From Lachnospiraceae bacterium M18-1 (GTDB lineage Bacteria; Bacillota; Clostridia; Lachnospirales; Lachnospiraceae), in NCBI GenBank assembly GCA_000403295.2, contig KE159609.1, positions 252,142 through 316,141 on the forward strand: 64,000 nucleotides of DNA. The letters run 5' to 3'. The number at the start of each line of letters is the position of its first letter. Positions within the stretch are counted from its first letter, which is position 1. Both the position numbers and the translations under genes were made by a program. The notes below the pieces were generated by a model that ran no database searches, was not told the DNA's origin, and saw only the letters and a program-made list of their open reading frames with translations. Shown here one piece after another: positions 1 to 8,111 of the stretch.

Positions 1-1620
1 ATTGTAAAAAACCATCCCTACCAGCTCTGCGACATGGCCGGGATTGGCTTCAAGACGGCAGACCATATTGCTATGAGCATGGGGTTTGACCAGCTATCGA
101 CTGAGCGTGTGGATGAAGGACTCCTGTATACGCTGGCGGATGCGGAAGCTAAAGGGCATCTCTGTATGGAGAAACATGAGTTTGTGAAAGCTTGTCTAAA
201 AATTCTGGATACGCCTGCACTGACTTCAGAAATGGTGGCGAATCGCGCCGCAAGGCTGGTTTTCAGCGGACAGTTGGTGTCGTATCAGGGCAATGTGTAT
301 AGGGCAAAAACTGTACATGTGGAAGAACAACTTGCCTCCGCCATTCATCAGCAGATGAAGCACCGGAAGATGCACAGCTATGGGGATTTGTATGCCGCCA
401 TAGATGCAGAGGAGCAGAAGCTGAAAATGAAGTTTGCACCGGAGCAGCGCGAAGCGGTAAAGATGGCTCTGACGCAGGGACTTTCCATTATCACTGGTGG
501 ACCTGGAACAGGAAAGACTTTGATACAACGTGCCATTTTAGATATTTATCAAAAAAACAATCCCAAAAGTGAAATCTGCTGTTGTGCTCCTACGGGTAGG
601 GCAGCAAGGAGGATGGAGCAGGCAACCGGGGTTCCGGCTTCAACCGTTCATAAAGCCCTTGGGCTGATGGCGGATGAGGACGGAGACTATGATGGACCCG
701 AAGCGCTTACTGCAGATCTGATTGTGGTAGATGAGATTTCCATGCTGGATGTTTATCTGGCCGGATATCTGTTTGATGCAGTGAAATATGGCGCACAGAT
801 GGTGCTGATTGGCGATGCAGATCAGCTACCCTCGGTGGGGCCCGGCGCAGTGCTCAGTGAGATGATTGCCAGCGGATGTATCCCAGTTGTGCGGTTGGAC
901 AAGGTATTTCGTCAGAATGCGGGAAGCCGCATCGCGACAAATGCGAAGCTGATCCGCCATGGGAATGTGGGTCTGGAGTATGGGGACGACTTTCAGTTTA
1001 TCAATTCTCCCAGACTCTCTGATTCTGCCAAACTCATTGTCGATCTCTATCTGCGGGAAACTGAGAAATATGGGGTCGATAACGTGGCGCTGCTTACGCC
1101 ATACCGGCAAAAGACGGAAACCGGAGTCAATGCGCTGAATGAGCACTTGCGTGAGAAGGTGAACCCGCCGGATGCACAGAAACCGGAGGTTGTTTTCGGA
1201 AATCGAAAATTTCGGTGTGGGGATAAGGTCATGCAGATCAAAAACCATGATGATGTCAATAACGGCGATATCGGCTATATCAGAAAAATTATCCGCATTG
1301 GCGATGACACTACAGTTCATGTGGACTTTGGTGACGGGCGCATGAAAGAGTACGATTCCAGTGGATTGGATATGTTGGATTTAGGTTATGCCTCTACTAT
1401 CCATAAATCGCAGGGATCGGAGTACCAGTCCGTCATCATCAATCTGCAGTGCGCCCATTCCATCATGCTGACAAGGCCTCTTATCTATACGGCAATTACA
1501 CGAGGAAAAGAGCGTGTAACCATTGTCGGGGAAAAAAGGGCGCTTTGTATTTCAATCAAAAGAACTGACACAGAAAAACGCGGCACCTGCCTCGCTAAGC
1601 GGCTGCAGGGGCTTGCTTGA
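1..1620 (+). CDS. RecD2-like ATP-dependent DNA helicase (5' partial)
   Basis: SF1B 5'-3' helicase, probably acting on element DNA during replication or transfer. The open frame runs in from the window edge, so the N-terminus is missing. The first visible residues (D-M-A-G-I-G-F-K-T-A) look like the helix-hairpin-helix region of RecD2. Walker A G-G-P-G-T-G-K-T lies at about 496-519, Walker B V-D-E-I-S at about 730, and the SF1 motif T-I-H-K-S-Q-G-S-E at about 1396-1422, followed by the motif VI region T-A-I-T-R. It ends 14 bases before the next gene and is probably in one operon with it. Chromosomal recD2 is an alternative, but the neighbours are element genes. Confidence 0.85.
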   Translation: MVKNHPYQLCDMAGIGFKTADHIAMSMGFDQLSTERVDEGLLYTLADAEAKGHLCMEKHEFVKACLKILDTPALTSEMVANRAARLVFSGQLVSYQGNVYRAKTVHVEEQLASAIHQQMKHRKMHSYGDLYAAIDAEEQKLKMKFAPEQREAVKMALTQGLSIITGGPGTGKTLIQRAILDIYQKNNPKSEICCCAPTGRAARRMEQATGVPASTVHKALGLMADEDGDYDGPEALTADLIVVDEISMLDVYLAGYLFDAVKYGAQMVLIGDADQLPSVGPGAVLSEMIASGCIPVVRLDKVFRQNAGSRIATNAKLIRHGNVGLEYGDDFQFINSPRLSDSAKLIVDLYLRETEKYGVDNVALLTPYRQKTETGVNALNEHLREKVNPPDAQKPEVVFGNRKFRCGDKVMQIKNHDDVNNGDIGYIRKIIRIGDDTTVHVDFGDGRMKEYDSSGLDMLDLGYASTIHKSQGSEYQSVIINLQCAHSIMLTRPLIYTAITRGKERVTIVGEKRALCISIKRTDTEKRGTCLAKRLQGLA

Positions 1621-1634
1621 AGAAAGGAGCAGCT

Positions 1635-2078
1635 ATGGCTACAATATTAGATCAATATCTTGAGAAACAGAATTCTATCAGGTCCCAGATTGCCGAGAAC
1701 AGTCTTCCGCCGGAAGATTTGCTGATTATGCAGGAACTGAATTACCGCATTTGCGTCTTGGAAACATTTCAGTCTTTTTGTAAGTCCGCGCCAATCACAA
1801 TGGATACAAAGGTCATGGGCTATCACTTTCAAATGGTAGATGCGTATGTACGTTTTACCTTAAATGAAAGACGATTCGGATTAAAAGCCGATGCAGAAGG
1901 CCAGAAGCGTCGTGAAACAGCACTCAGTTCTTTTGAGCGTGTTGTACAGGACGGCAGAAAGCGGTTTTCCAGCTTTAAGGCAGGGACACAGGAGCAGTAC
2001 AAAACAAGCATCAGTCAATATGTTCATACGATTCTGCCGGTTTGGATGCAGTATCGGAACACATATATCAATTTATAA
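1635..2078 (+). CDS. Conserved element protein, unknown function
   Basis: A 147-residue soluble protein I do not recognise beyond its element context. The start is the ATG preceded by AAGGAG at 1623-1628; an in-frame ATG at 1617 has no proper site. It is rich in charged and aromatic helices, without a signal peptide or membrane segment. It lies between the RecD-like helicase and the next gene with gaps of about 14 bases on either side, so it is most likely co-transcribed with DNA-processing genes. No catalytic motif can be pointed to. Confidence 0.6.
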   Translation: MATILDQYLEKQNSIRSQIAENSLPPEDLLIMQELNYRICVLETFQSFCKSAPITMDTKVMGYHFQMVDAYVRFTLNERRFGLKADAEGQKRRETALSSFERVVQDGRKRFSSFKAGTQEQYKTSISQYVHTILPVWMQYRNTYINL

Positions 2079-2091
2079 GGAGGCTATAATA

Positions 2092-2850
2092 ATGAGTCAG
2101 AATAACTCGAATGAGAAGGCGGCAATGCTCGCCAAAATCGAAACTATTCATCAGGTGGATGGATTTGATCCTACGCCGTTTGCTGTGGATTATACAGATT
2201 TGGGAACCGGAGAGGTGCGTAAGCGCCTACCGGTCATGATTCAGATGGCGTGGTTCCGTCTGAAATATCCGGAAGGACGCATTGCGGTACAGGTGAATTC
2301 TGCAAAGGATTGCTTTGTGGCAACAGCCCGCGTGTATCCAAACTATAAGGAGGCAGCAGACTGTTATCTGGCAGAAGCGACGGCATCCAGAGGATATTGT
2401 GAGGAGAAACCTTCGGTTTCACCACGGGAATGGGCACAGACTGCTGCTGTTGGAATTGCTCTACGAAATGCAGGCTTTGGACTTCAGTTTTCTATGGCAG
2501 GTGAAGATTTTGAGCCTTCTGCTGTGGATGAGCTGGGAATCTCCGCCGCTCAACCTCAAACAGAATCAGCAGAAAAACACGAGGTGTCAGAACCAAAACC
2601 GGAACCGGCACAAGAGGAATACACTGTAAATGAACCGGTGCAAAAGGAACTGACTCCAGAAGAAAAGCTGGCACAGGCAATGAATGTGCCTTGCCCAATC
2701 TCAAAATTCAGCGGGAAAACGCTTGGCGAGGTATTATCGCTGGATCCTGGTGCAATTAAATGGGTGGCAACGAAATTCACTGGCGGCGAGGAAATTAAAG
2801 CTGCCGCGAAGCTGATTTGTGAATTTTCCCTTCAACAGACAATTGCATAA
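2092..2850 (+). CDS. Conserved element protein with DUF3820-like tail
   Basis: A 252-residue protein with two parts. Residues 1-150 form a conserved domain (D-G-F-D-P-T-P, then W-F-R-L-K-Y-P and S-P-R-E-W-A-Q-T) of a type I associate with element genomes but cannot assign a reaction to. Residues 160-205 are a Glu/Pro-rich linker. The C-terminal 50 residues (P-I-S-K-F-S-G-K-T-L-G-E-V) resemble short exonuclease-associated tails of the DUF3820 kind. The start is ATG 2092 with AGGAGG at 2079-2084; the longer open frame upstream overlaps the previous gene in another frame and is not used. A role in DNA metabolism is inference from context. Confidence 0.6.
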   Translation: MSQNNSNEKAAMLAKIETIHQVDGFDPTPFAVDYTDLGTGEVRKRLPVMIQMAWFRLKYPEGRIAVQVNSAKDCFVATARVYPNYKEAADCYLAEATASRGYCEEKPSVSPREWAQTAAVGIALRNAGFGLQFSMAGEDFEPSAVDELGISAAQPQTESAEKHEVSEPKPEPAQEEYTVNEPVQKELTPEEKLAQAMNVPCPISKFSGKTLGEVLSLDPGAIKWVATKFTGGEEIKAAAKLICEFSLQQTIA

Positions 2851-2921
2851 CAGGCGCTAAAGACCAGGGGATTCATGCAGTCATCCCCTAACCGGGAACA
2901 AGACGAAAAGGAGGACAAAAA

Positions 2922-3299
2922 ATGTGTAAAAAAACAAAAAAGCTTCGTTTCAAATGGGAGTTTGGAGATGAAATGGTCTCGCTGCATGTCAATCAATATG
3001 CTTATGGCGGGCGGCTGCACATCGGTATGATCAATTACGGAGAAGATGGTCCGGAACCCTTTGCAGATATGACGGTCAACCTACAGGCCTATGATCTGGA
3101 GGATAACGAAGCATTTATTAACGGAGATATCAGCAAAGACCTGTTAAGGTTTATCAGGGAGAACAAGCTGGGAAAGGTGATGCCATATACCGTGAAATCT
3201 GGATACGGCAGATATGCGGCGGTGGCATTTGATCTGGAAAAGCTGGCGGAATACGATCCTACAGGGGTTGCGTCATTTAAGGAAAACTGTGGGTTATAA
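2922..3299 (+). CDS. DUF4313-like hypothetical protein
   Basis: A 125-residue protein starting at ATG 2922 after a good AAGGAGG. It has alternating beta-strand pattern and a conserved-looking L-H-V-N-Q-Y-A-Y-G-G-R-L-H-I-G-M block near residues 25-40, which is what I recall from DUF4313 proteins of conjugative elements. No enzyme motif, signal peptide or membrane segment. The preceding 71 bases carry a short GC-rich stretch between two T-poor segments, but no clear terminator. Function unknown. Confidence 0.55.
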   Translation: MCKKTKKLRFKWEFGDEMVSLHVNQYAYGGRLHIGMINYGEDGPEPFADMTVNLQAYDLEDNEAFINGDISKDLLRFIRENKLGKVMPYTVKSGYGRYAAVAFDLEKLAEYDPTGVASFKENCGL

Positions 3300-3372
3300 G
3301 GAAAACAGCAATGAGAAGAAGCGGGGGACAGCGTGCTGTTCCCCGCAAATTTGAAAAAGGAAAGGAGGCAGC

Positions 3373-4431
3373 ATGGAAATATTTCATATGAGCGATGTTG
3401 TTTCGTTGCTGGGAATCCCGATGCCGCCGTCTGGAAGAAGCTCCTATTATGTGCAGTGTCCCTGCTGTGACGAAAACCCACGGAAAAAGCATTTGAACAT
3501 CAATTTGAAAAAAGAAGTGTATCGCTGTCCGCGGTGCGGAATATATGGTGGTATATTTGATCTGTATTCCTTATATACCGGAGTTCCGCGTGACAAAGTG
3601 CGAAAAGCTCTGGTTGAGAAACTGGGAATGCCTGATCACCGGCCTAAACCCCAAAAGAGGATACAGCCGCAGGCAAAGCCTGAATGCCCAATAACGGATG
3701 TTGATACCCGTCATGCCACATACAGTGCGCTACTTGATAAGCTGACGCTGGCGGCAGACCATAAAGAGAACCTGCTTGGCAGAGGGCTGACGGAGGATGA
3801 TATTATTCGGCTTGGATATAGAACAACACCTGTGGTCGGTATGACAGCGATTGCCGATAAACTTCAATCTGAAGGGATGTACTTAGCTGGGGTTCCTGGT
3901 TTTTATAGGAATGAAAGCGGTACATGGACTTTTATTCATGAAGAGCGCGGTATCTTAATTCCAATGAGGGATCGGCAAGGAAGGATTCAGGGACTTCAGA
4001 TACGCAGAGATAAAGTGAAAAAGAGAAAATTTCGCTGGGTATCCAGTACGGAGCGACCGGATGGTTGCCCTGCAGAAGGGTGGACACATCTTGCAGGCCC
4101 GGTTAGGCCTATGCTGGTGCTGACAGAAGGTCCTATGAAAGCTGACGTGATTCATGCACTGACTGGTCTGACAGTGCTGGCGGTTCCTGGTGTTAATTCT
4201 CTGACACAGCTTGAAACAACCCTTAGCGATTTACGTGCAGAAGGGGTTGCAGAGATTAAGACTGCTTTTGATATGGATTTTGCGACCAACTACCATGTAC
4301 AAAACGGTTACAACAATCTTCTCAGTCTTCTTGGCAATATGGGATTTCAGTTCGGTACTTACCTGTGGGATCCACGCTATAAGGGACTGGATGATTATAT
4401 CTGGGAATATTGTTTTCAAAAGAGGCATTAA
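3373..4431 (+). CDS. CHC2 zinc-finger primase-like protein with Toprim-like domain
   Basis: Likely primes DNA synthesis of the mobile element. The N-terminal 65 residues hold a zinc-ribbon (C-P-C-C near residue 25 and C-P-R-C-G near residue 50) typical of CHC2-type primase fingers. The C-terminal half includes V-L-T-E-G-P-M-K-A-D, the acidic E-G-x-x-K-A-D motif of Toprim/DUF3854-type domains, followed by V-P-G-V-N and a D-M-D that could complete the metal site. The start is ATG 3373 with AAAGGAGG eight bases upstream. At 352 residues it is shorter than chromosomal DnaG and lacks its helicase-binding domain, as phage and plasmid primases do. Confidence 0.75.
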   Translation: MEIFHMSDVVSLLGIPMPPSGRSSYYVQCPCCDENPRKKHLNINLKKEVYRCPRCGIYGGIFDLYSLYTGVPRDKVRKALVEKLGMPDHRPKPQKRIQPQAKPECPITDVDTRHATYSALLDKLTLAADHKENLLGRGLTEDDIIRLGYRTTPVVGMTAIADKLQSEGMYLAGVPGFYRNESGTWTFIHEERGILIPMRDRQGRIQGLQIRRDKVKKRKFRWVSSTERPDGCPAEGWTHLAGPVRPMLVLTEGPMKADVIHALTGLTVLAVPGVNSLTQLETTLSDLRAEGVAEIKTAFDMDFATNYHVQNGYNNLLSLLGNMGFQFGTYLWDPRYKGLDDYIWEYCFQKRH

Positions 4432-4564
4432 AACTGGGGTGGAGCAAAAATGCTTCACCCTTTTTTCGCGCGTTTTTTGAATCGAATGCGTATAAAAGTT
4501 GTAAATGCGCATGGCGAATCGTGTAATGATAAATATAAGAATAATTTTTGCAGGAGGTATACAT

Positions 4565-5485
4565 ATGTTAATCGCAATCGACCACGGCAACTACGCCATT
4601 AAGACTACAAACCATTCTTTCATTTCCGGGCTTTCTGAGCACACGGTTAAGCCGCCCATGACAGATGAGATTTTGGAGTATGGAGGAAAATACTGGACTT
4701 TGAGTGGACGCCGTCTGAGTTATATGAGGGACAAAACCCAGGATGACCGTTATTTCATTCTGACATTATTTGCAATCGCCAAAGAGCTGGAGAACGGAGG
4801 CAATTATACGCCGGTCGAACAGGTTCAGCTGGCTGTTGGACTACCACCTGAGCATTTTGGTGCTTTAAAAGACAGATTCGCCAATTATTTCAAAAGAGAC
4901 GGAATTATTAAATTTGTTTATGGTGACAGGCCATACAGCATTAAGATAGACCGTGTTATGGTGTTCCCGCAGGCATATGCCGCTGTTATTCCCCAGAGCA
5001 GTCTGGTGGTTCATACGGTTCGTATGTTTATCGTTGATATTGGTGGTTATACCACCGATGTGCTGCTCTTGAAGAATGGAAAACCAGATTTGCAGTTTTG
5101 CCGGAGCCTGGAAACTGGTATTATTACTATGAACAATGAAATCATACGAAAGGTTGGTGCGCTTCATGATATGCGTATCGAAGATGAGCATATTAGTGCA
5201 GTGCTTCAGTGCGAGAATACCATTCTGCCGGAGGATGTCAAGGAGACAATTCGTGAAGCGACGAAGTTACATGCACAGGATATTCTGAACCAGCTTAGAG
5301 AATTGCAAGTGGATTTGCGTTCTAATCCGGCAGTTTTTATCGGAGGGGGAAGTATACTTTTAAGGCCTTTCCTGATAAATTCGCCTCTGGTAGCAAAGGC
5401 GGATTTTGTGGAATCTCCGAATGCGAATGCGCTGGGATATGAAATGTTGGGCAGGAAAACGCTTTCTCTTCGTCCACTTGGATAA
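4565..5485 (+). CDS. parM: ParM/StbA-like actin-family partition ATPase
   Basis: Filament-forming actin-like ATPase that would segregate the excised circular element. The 306-residue protein opens with I-A-I-D-H-G-N-Y-A-I-K, the phosphate-1 loop of the actin fold, and has the second phosphate loop V-D-I-G-G-Y-T-T-D-V near residue 160 and the adenosine motif F-I-G-G-G-S near residue 260. The start is ATG 4565 with AGGAGG eight bases upstream. A small gene follows after 19 bases, the normal order for a ParM-ParR pair. The upstream 130 bases are AT-rich with a promoter-like region. Confidence 0.8.
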   Translation: MLIAIDHGNYAIKTTNHSFISGLSEHTVKPPMTDEILEYGGKYWTLSGRRLSYMRDKTQDDRYFILTLFAIAKELENGGNYTPVEQVQLAVGLPPEHFGALKDRFANYFKRDGIIKFVYGDRPYSIKIDRVMVFPQAYAAVIPQSSLVVHTVRMFIVDIGGYTTDVLLLKNGKPDLQFCRSLETGIITMNNEIIRKVGALHDMRIEDEHISAVLQCENTILPEDVKETIREATKLHAQDILNQLRELQVDLRSNPAVFIGGGSILLRPFLINSPLVAKADFVESPNANALGYEMLGRKTLSLRPLG

Positions 5486-5504
5486 GGGACGGAGGGACAA
5501 TATA

Positions 5505-5867
5505 ATGAAAAAGGATGGAAAATACCGCTTCTCGCTTCAATTTAGCGCAGATTCAGAGGAACAGGTAAGGGCTGGAGAGTTGCTCGAAAGGCTGGGAAAC
5601 AGGAAAAGTGCGGTTGTTGTTGCAGCCTTGAATGATTATCTTGATTCTAACCCGAATTTACAGGATGCACATTGTAAAATAGAAGTCAAGCTAACACCTG
5701 GCTATAATCGAGATGGAATTGAGGAAATCATACGGCGCATTGTTGAGGAAAGACTTGCAGCGGTTCGCCGTGACGAACCCCAGATGGCTTTTTCAGAGGA
5801 GAGTAAGACAGATACTCTGGAGGCAGACATTGCACAGATGTTGGACAACCTGGATATGTTTTCATAG
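5505..5867 (+). CDS. Putative ParR-like centromere-binding partner
   Basis: A 120-residue protein directly downstream of the actin-like ATPase. The N-terminal 45 residues (Y-R-F-S-L-Q-F-S-A-D followed by two helices) fit a ribbon-helix-helix DNA-binding fold: one strand that would pair in a dimer, then helices around K-S-A-V-V-V-A-A-L-N-D-Y-L. The C-terminal part is acidic and helical, where ParR proteins contact ParM. The ParR call rests on order, size and this fold, not on a clear family motif. The start is ATG 5505 with GGAGG upstream. Confidence 0.6.
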   Translation: MKKDGKYRFSLQFSADSEEQVRAGELLERLGNRKSAVVVAALNDYLDSNPNLQDAHCKIEVKLTPGYNRDGIEEIIRRIVEERLAAVRRDEPQMAFSEESKTDTLEADIAQMLDNLDMFS

Positions 5868-5940
5868 ACCGAAAGTGCATTTAATAGGTTCAACAATGGC
5901 TTTTTAACGCTTGAAAATTAAAAAAGTCCATGTAAATGAG

Positions 5941-5978
5941 TTGATATTCCACTTATAGTGCGTATATTGGAATATCAA
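5941..5978. promoter_or_regulatory. AT-rich inverted repeat between partition genes and XRE regulator
   Basis: Perfect 10-bp arms TTGATATTCC (5941-5950) and GGAATATCAA (5969-5978) separated by 18 bases. It sits in the 169-base gap after the ParR-like gene and 58 bases before the XRE regulator. It could be that regulator's operator or part of a centromere; position alone cannot decide. Confidence 0.5.
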
Positions 5979-6036
5979 GTTCTTCAATTCCATTGTCAGA
6001 TTATATAAAATAGAAATGTAAGGAGAATGTAAAACC

Positions 6037-6381
6037 ATGGACTATGTTATTTTAGGCAAGAATATTCGGAAGTACCGACAAATGCGCGGAATGCGCCAGG
6101 AAGATTTGGCGGAGATCTGTGATTGCGGGAATAGCCATATCGGCCAAATAGAAAATGCGAGAGGGATTCCAAGTCTGGATATGATTGTACGGATTGCAAA
6201 TGCTCTTTCAGTAACAGTAGATCAATTGCTCAAAGAGTATTATTCAGAACCTGAGAAGGTCTATTTGCGAGAGATTGCGGAACGTATTGAGAAGTATCCG
6301 GTAAAGCAGCGTGTATACGCTTGCGAAGGTCTGGCTGAATTTTTGAATACCATTGAAAAATTCAGTCAAACAGATGAATAA
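6037..6381 (+). CDS. XRE-family helix-turn-helix regulator
   Basis: A 114-residue DNA-binding repressor-type protein. Residues 7-62 form a Cro/C1-type HTH (L-G-K-N-I-R-K-Y-R ... Q-E-D-L-A-E ... I-G-Q-I-E-N). The C-terminal 45 residues are helical and may dimerise. The start is ATG 6037 with AAGGAG upstream. It stands alone, with an inverted repeat at 5941-5978 in front and a hairpin behind, which suggests autoregulation and control of the partition or excision genes. Confidence 0.8.
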   Translation: MDYVILGKNIRKYRQMRGMRQEDLAEICDCGNSHIGQIENARGIPSLDMIVRIANALSVTVDQLLKEYYSEPEKVYLREIAERIEKYPVKQRVYACEGLAEFLNTIEKFSQTDE

Positions 6382-6538
6382 TGCGCATATAACCAAACAG
6401 AAAAAAGTTTACGCTTTATAGAACGGCTATGCTACACGAAAGTGCAGTATGGTCGTTTTTTGTTATCTGAATACAAGGAGGTGGTCCCATTGGATTAAAC
6501 CATTGACAGCTGCAAAAAGGTAACAAGTCGAGAAAATT

Positions 6539-6570
6539 AAGGCACGCCATCACGGCGTGCCTTGACTTTT
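6539..6570 (+). terminator. Strong hairpin, possible terminator
   Basis: Ten-base-pair perfect stem AAGGCACGCC/GGCGTGCCTT with a 5-base loop, followed by GACTTTTG. The T tract is short and it lies only 42 bases before the next start, so it may instead be a 5' leader structure of the sigma-like gene. Confidence 0.5.
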
Positions 6571-6604
6571 GCCCTGGTGGTGTGCCCCGTAAGGAGGTAC
6601 AAAG

Positions 6605-7015
6605 ATGAACCACCAGCAGAAGTCTGAACGTGACGAGCTGCGAGCCAGATTTACAGTTTGGCTGGAAACTACAGTTTACCGTGCCAGACTCAAATATTTG
6701 GAACGGGAGAAACCCAAGGTAGATACAGTTTCAATTGAAGAATTACCAGAGAGCGCTTTATCTGTTCTTGAACAAACCTCACATTGTGGAATATCAGGAT
6801 CTGCTTTTGATTTTGAAGAGGAACGGTTGGCAGAGGCGTTTGCAAAACTGCCAATAAAACGGCAGGAGATACTGACAATGCTGTTTGTGGAGGAGCGAAA
6901 ACCGGAGGAAATTGCCCGGCTATTAAATTGTTCTCCGCAGCATGTTTACGACCAGCGTTATCAGGCATTGAAGAAGCTGCGCATAGCATTGACAAAGGAC
7001 GGTGATAAATTTTGA
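6605..7015 (+). CDS. Sigma-70 region 4-like protein
   Basis: A 136-residue protein whose C-terminal 60 residues (A-F-A-K-L-P-I-K-R-Q-E-I-L-T-M-L-F ... P-E-E-I-A-R-L-L-N-C-S-P-Q-H-V) form a sigma-70 region 4 type HTH. Similar small sigma-like proteins precede the excision genes of Tn916-type elements. The start is ATG 6605 with AAGGAGG. The next gene overlaps its stop by four bases, so the two are translationally coupled. It probably helps regulate element genes; there is no region 2, so it is unlikely to act as a complete sigma factor. Confidence 0.7.
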   Translation: MNHQQKSERDELRARFTVWLETTVYRARLKYLEREKPKVDTVSIEELPESALSVLEQTSHCGISGSAFDFEEERLAEAFAKLPIKRQEILTMLFVEERKPEEIARLLNCSPQHVYDQRYQALKKLRIALTKDGDKF

Positions 7016-7203
7016 ATCGCATAGAATTTGAAAAGATGCTTCAGGCGGCAGTTTCCGGCAGTCATGAGGCTCTGGAGCAACTATTTTTGCTGTATGCACC
7101 GTTAATTGATAAACATAGTAAAATTGACGGTCAGATAGATGAAGATTTAAGACAGTATCTATTGATACATATCGCGCTCAATATTTCAAAATTTGTCATT
7201 TAG
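7012..7203 (+). CDS. Small helix-turn-helix conjugative-element protein
   Basis: A 63-residue acidic protein, start TTG at 7012 overlapping the previous stop. The sequence (F-E-K-M-L-Q-A-A-V-S-G-S-H-E-A-L-E-Q-L-F-L-L-Y-A-P-L-I) matches the short HTH-domain proteins that pair with sigma-like proteins in Tn916-like elements (Orf7/Orf8 arrangement), and also looks like the region 2 start of an ECF sigma factor. The pair could form a split sigma factor. A rho-independent terminator follows seven bases later. Confidence 0.65.
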   Translation: MNRIEFEKMLQAAVSGSHEALEQLFLLYAPLIDKHSKIDGQIDEDLRQYLLIHIALNISKFVI

Positions 7204-7209
7204 GCGAAG

Positions 7210-7239
7210 ACGGTCTCAGGTTTTTCTGAGGCCGTTTTC
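7210..7239 (+). terminator. Rho-independent terminator
   Basis: Stem ACGGTCTCAG/CTGAGGCCGT with one G-T pair and a 6-base loop, followed by TTTTC, directly after the sigma-like pair. Confidence 0.8.
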
Positions 7240-7581
7240 ATGTTTTTATAAATTCTGTTCGAGATTTGAGAGATGATGAGGCTTTTTATAGGTAAAGGCA
7301 TCCCCATGCCATGGCACCTTGACAACTTCATAGCTTCCAACTCTACGTTCCCGAACCGAGAAGCGGCTATCCGTTTGTGTGGCGAGCAAAACCATGAGCA
7401 CTGATATACGGGCGGCACCCGTATAACGCAATGATCCGGCCGGGGATAATGATACTTCCGTAATTCGCGGCCCGGCCATAAGGCAGGCGGGGAGATGAGA
7501 TATCTATGGATCTGCAGCCACAGACGGAGAAGGAGGCGGTTATTTTGAAATAAATTATTTTTTATAGTAAGGAGGCTGATT
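7240..7581. other. Leader region upstream of the Xis-like gene
   Basis: A 340-base stretch without a gene I can support. It contains GC-rich runs with local dyads (for example GGCCGGG ... CCCGGCC around 7437-7475). Short frames exist on both strands: a 42-codon plus-strand frame from about 7277 and a minus-strand frame of 77 codons at 7246-7479. Neither has a convincing ribosome binding site. It could be a remnant gene or a structured leader RNA. Confidence 0.4.
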
Positions 7582-7791
7582 ATGGGCTACAAAAGGAAAG
7601 ATGTAGAGCAGACGAAGCAGTATGCAAAAAAGTTTGTGCGCTACAAAGAAGGAGCGGAGAAATACAGCCTTGGACTGACAAAGTTTCAGGAACTCGCAAA
7701 GGAGGCAAAGGCTGTCTATAAGATTGATGGTATTGCTTTAGTTAATTGCGAAATTTTTGAAAAGTTTTTGGAGTCATTCCGAGAATTTTGA
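7582..7791 (+). CDS. Excisionase-like small DNA-binding protein (DUF6462-like)
   Basis: A 69-residue basic protein with two helices and a short wing (Y-S-L-G-L-T-K-F-Q-E-L-A-K-E-A-K-A-V-Y-K-I-D-G-I-A-L-V-N), the compact winged form of Xis-type proteins in these elements. The start is ATG 7582 with AAGGAGG. It lies 108 bases before the ribbon-helix-helix gene and 321 bases before the integrase, the normal place for Xis. It would bend DNA at the element end and favour excision. Confidence 0.7.
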   Translation: MGYKRKDVEQTKQYAKKFVRYKEGAEKYSLGLTKFQELAKEAKAVYKIDGIALVNCEIFEKFLESFREF

Positions 7792-7846
7792 AGTGGGTGG
7801 TGCTTTATGGCTTTTTTACATAAAGGGACTTTATGTGCTTTAGGGC

Positions 7847-7875
7847 TTGACTTTCTGTCTTACAATAAGTATAAT
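7847..7875 (+). promoter_or_regulatory. Sigma-A-type promoter for the RHH-integrase unit
   Basis: TTGACT at 7847-7852 and TATAAT at 7870-7875 with a 17-base spacer, 24 bases before the ATG of the ribbon-helix-helix gene. A short dyad (ACATAAAG/CTTTATGT, 7818-7837) lies just upstream. Confidence 0.8.
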
Positions 7876-7898
7876 AAAATACATGTGGAGGTAGCGGT

Positions 7899-8069
7899 AT
7901 GACAAAAATGGGTAGACCGAAGGTGGACAACGCAAAGCGTAAATCCATTACGGTTCGGTTATCAGACAAAACCTATGATGAGTTGACCAGGTATGCTGCT
8001 GAACACAAGATGACAAAGACAGAGGTTGCCCTGCGAAGTTTGGAAGAGTATTTGTCCAAGCAAAAATAA
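7899..8069 (+). CDS. Ribbon-helix-helix (CopG/Arc-type) regulator
   Basis: A 56-residue protein: a basic N-terminus, a strand K-S-I-T-V-R-L-S that would form the ribbon, then two helices (D-K-T-Y-D-E-L-T-R-Y-A-A-E ... K-T-E-V-A-L-R-S-L-E-E-Y). The start is ATG 7899 with GGAGG upstream, directly behind a near-consensus promoter. It is 42 bases ahead of the integrase and presumably controls its transcription. Confidence 0.8.
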   Translation: MTKMGRPKVDNAKRKSITVRLSDKTYDELTRYAAEHKMTKTEVALRSLEEYLSKQK

Positions 8070-8111
8070 GTGCTGTGAGTCCCTTCTTCATTATTGAAGG
8101 AGGTAACAGAC

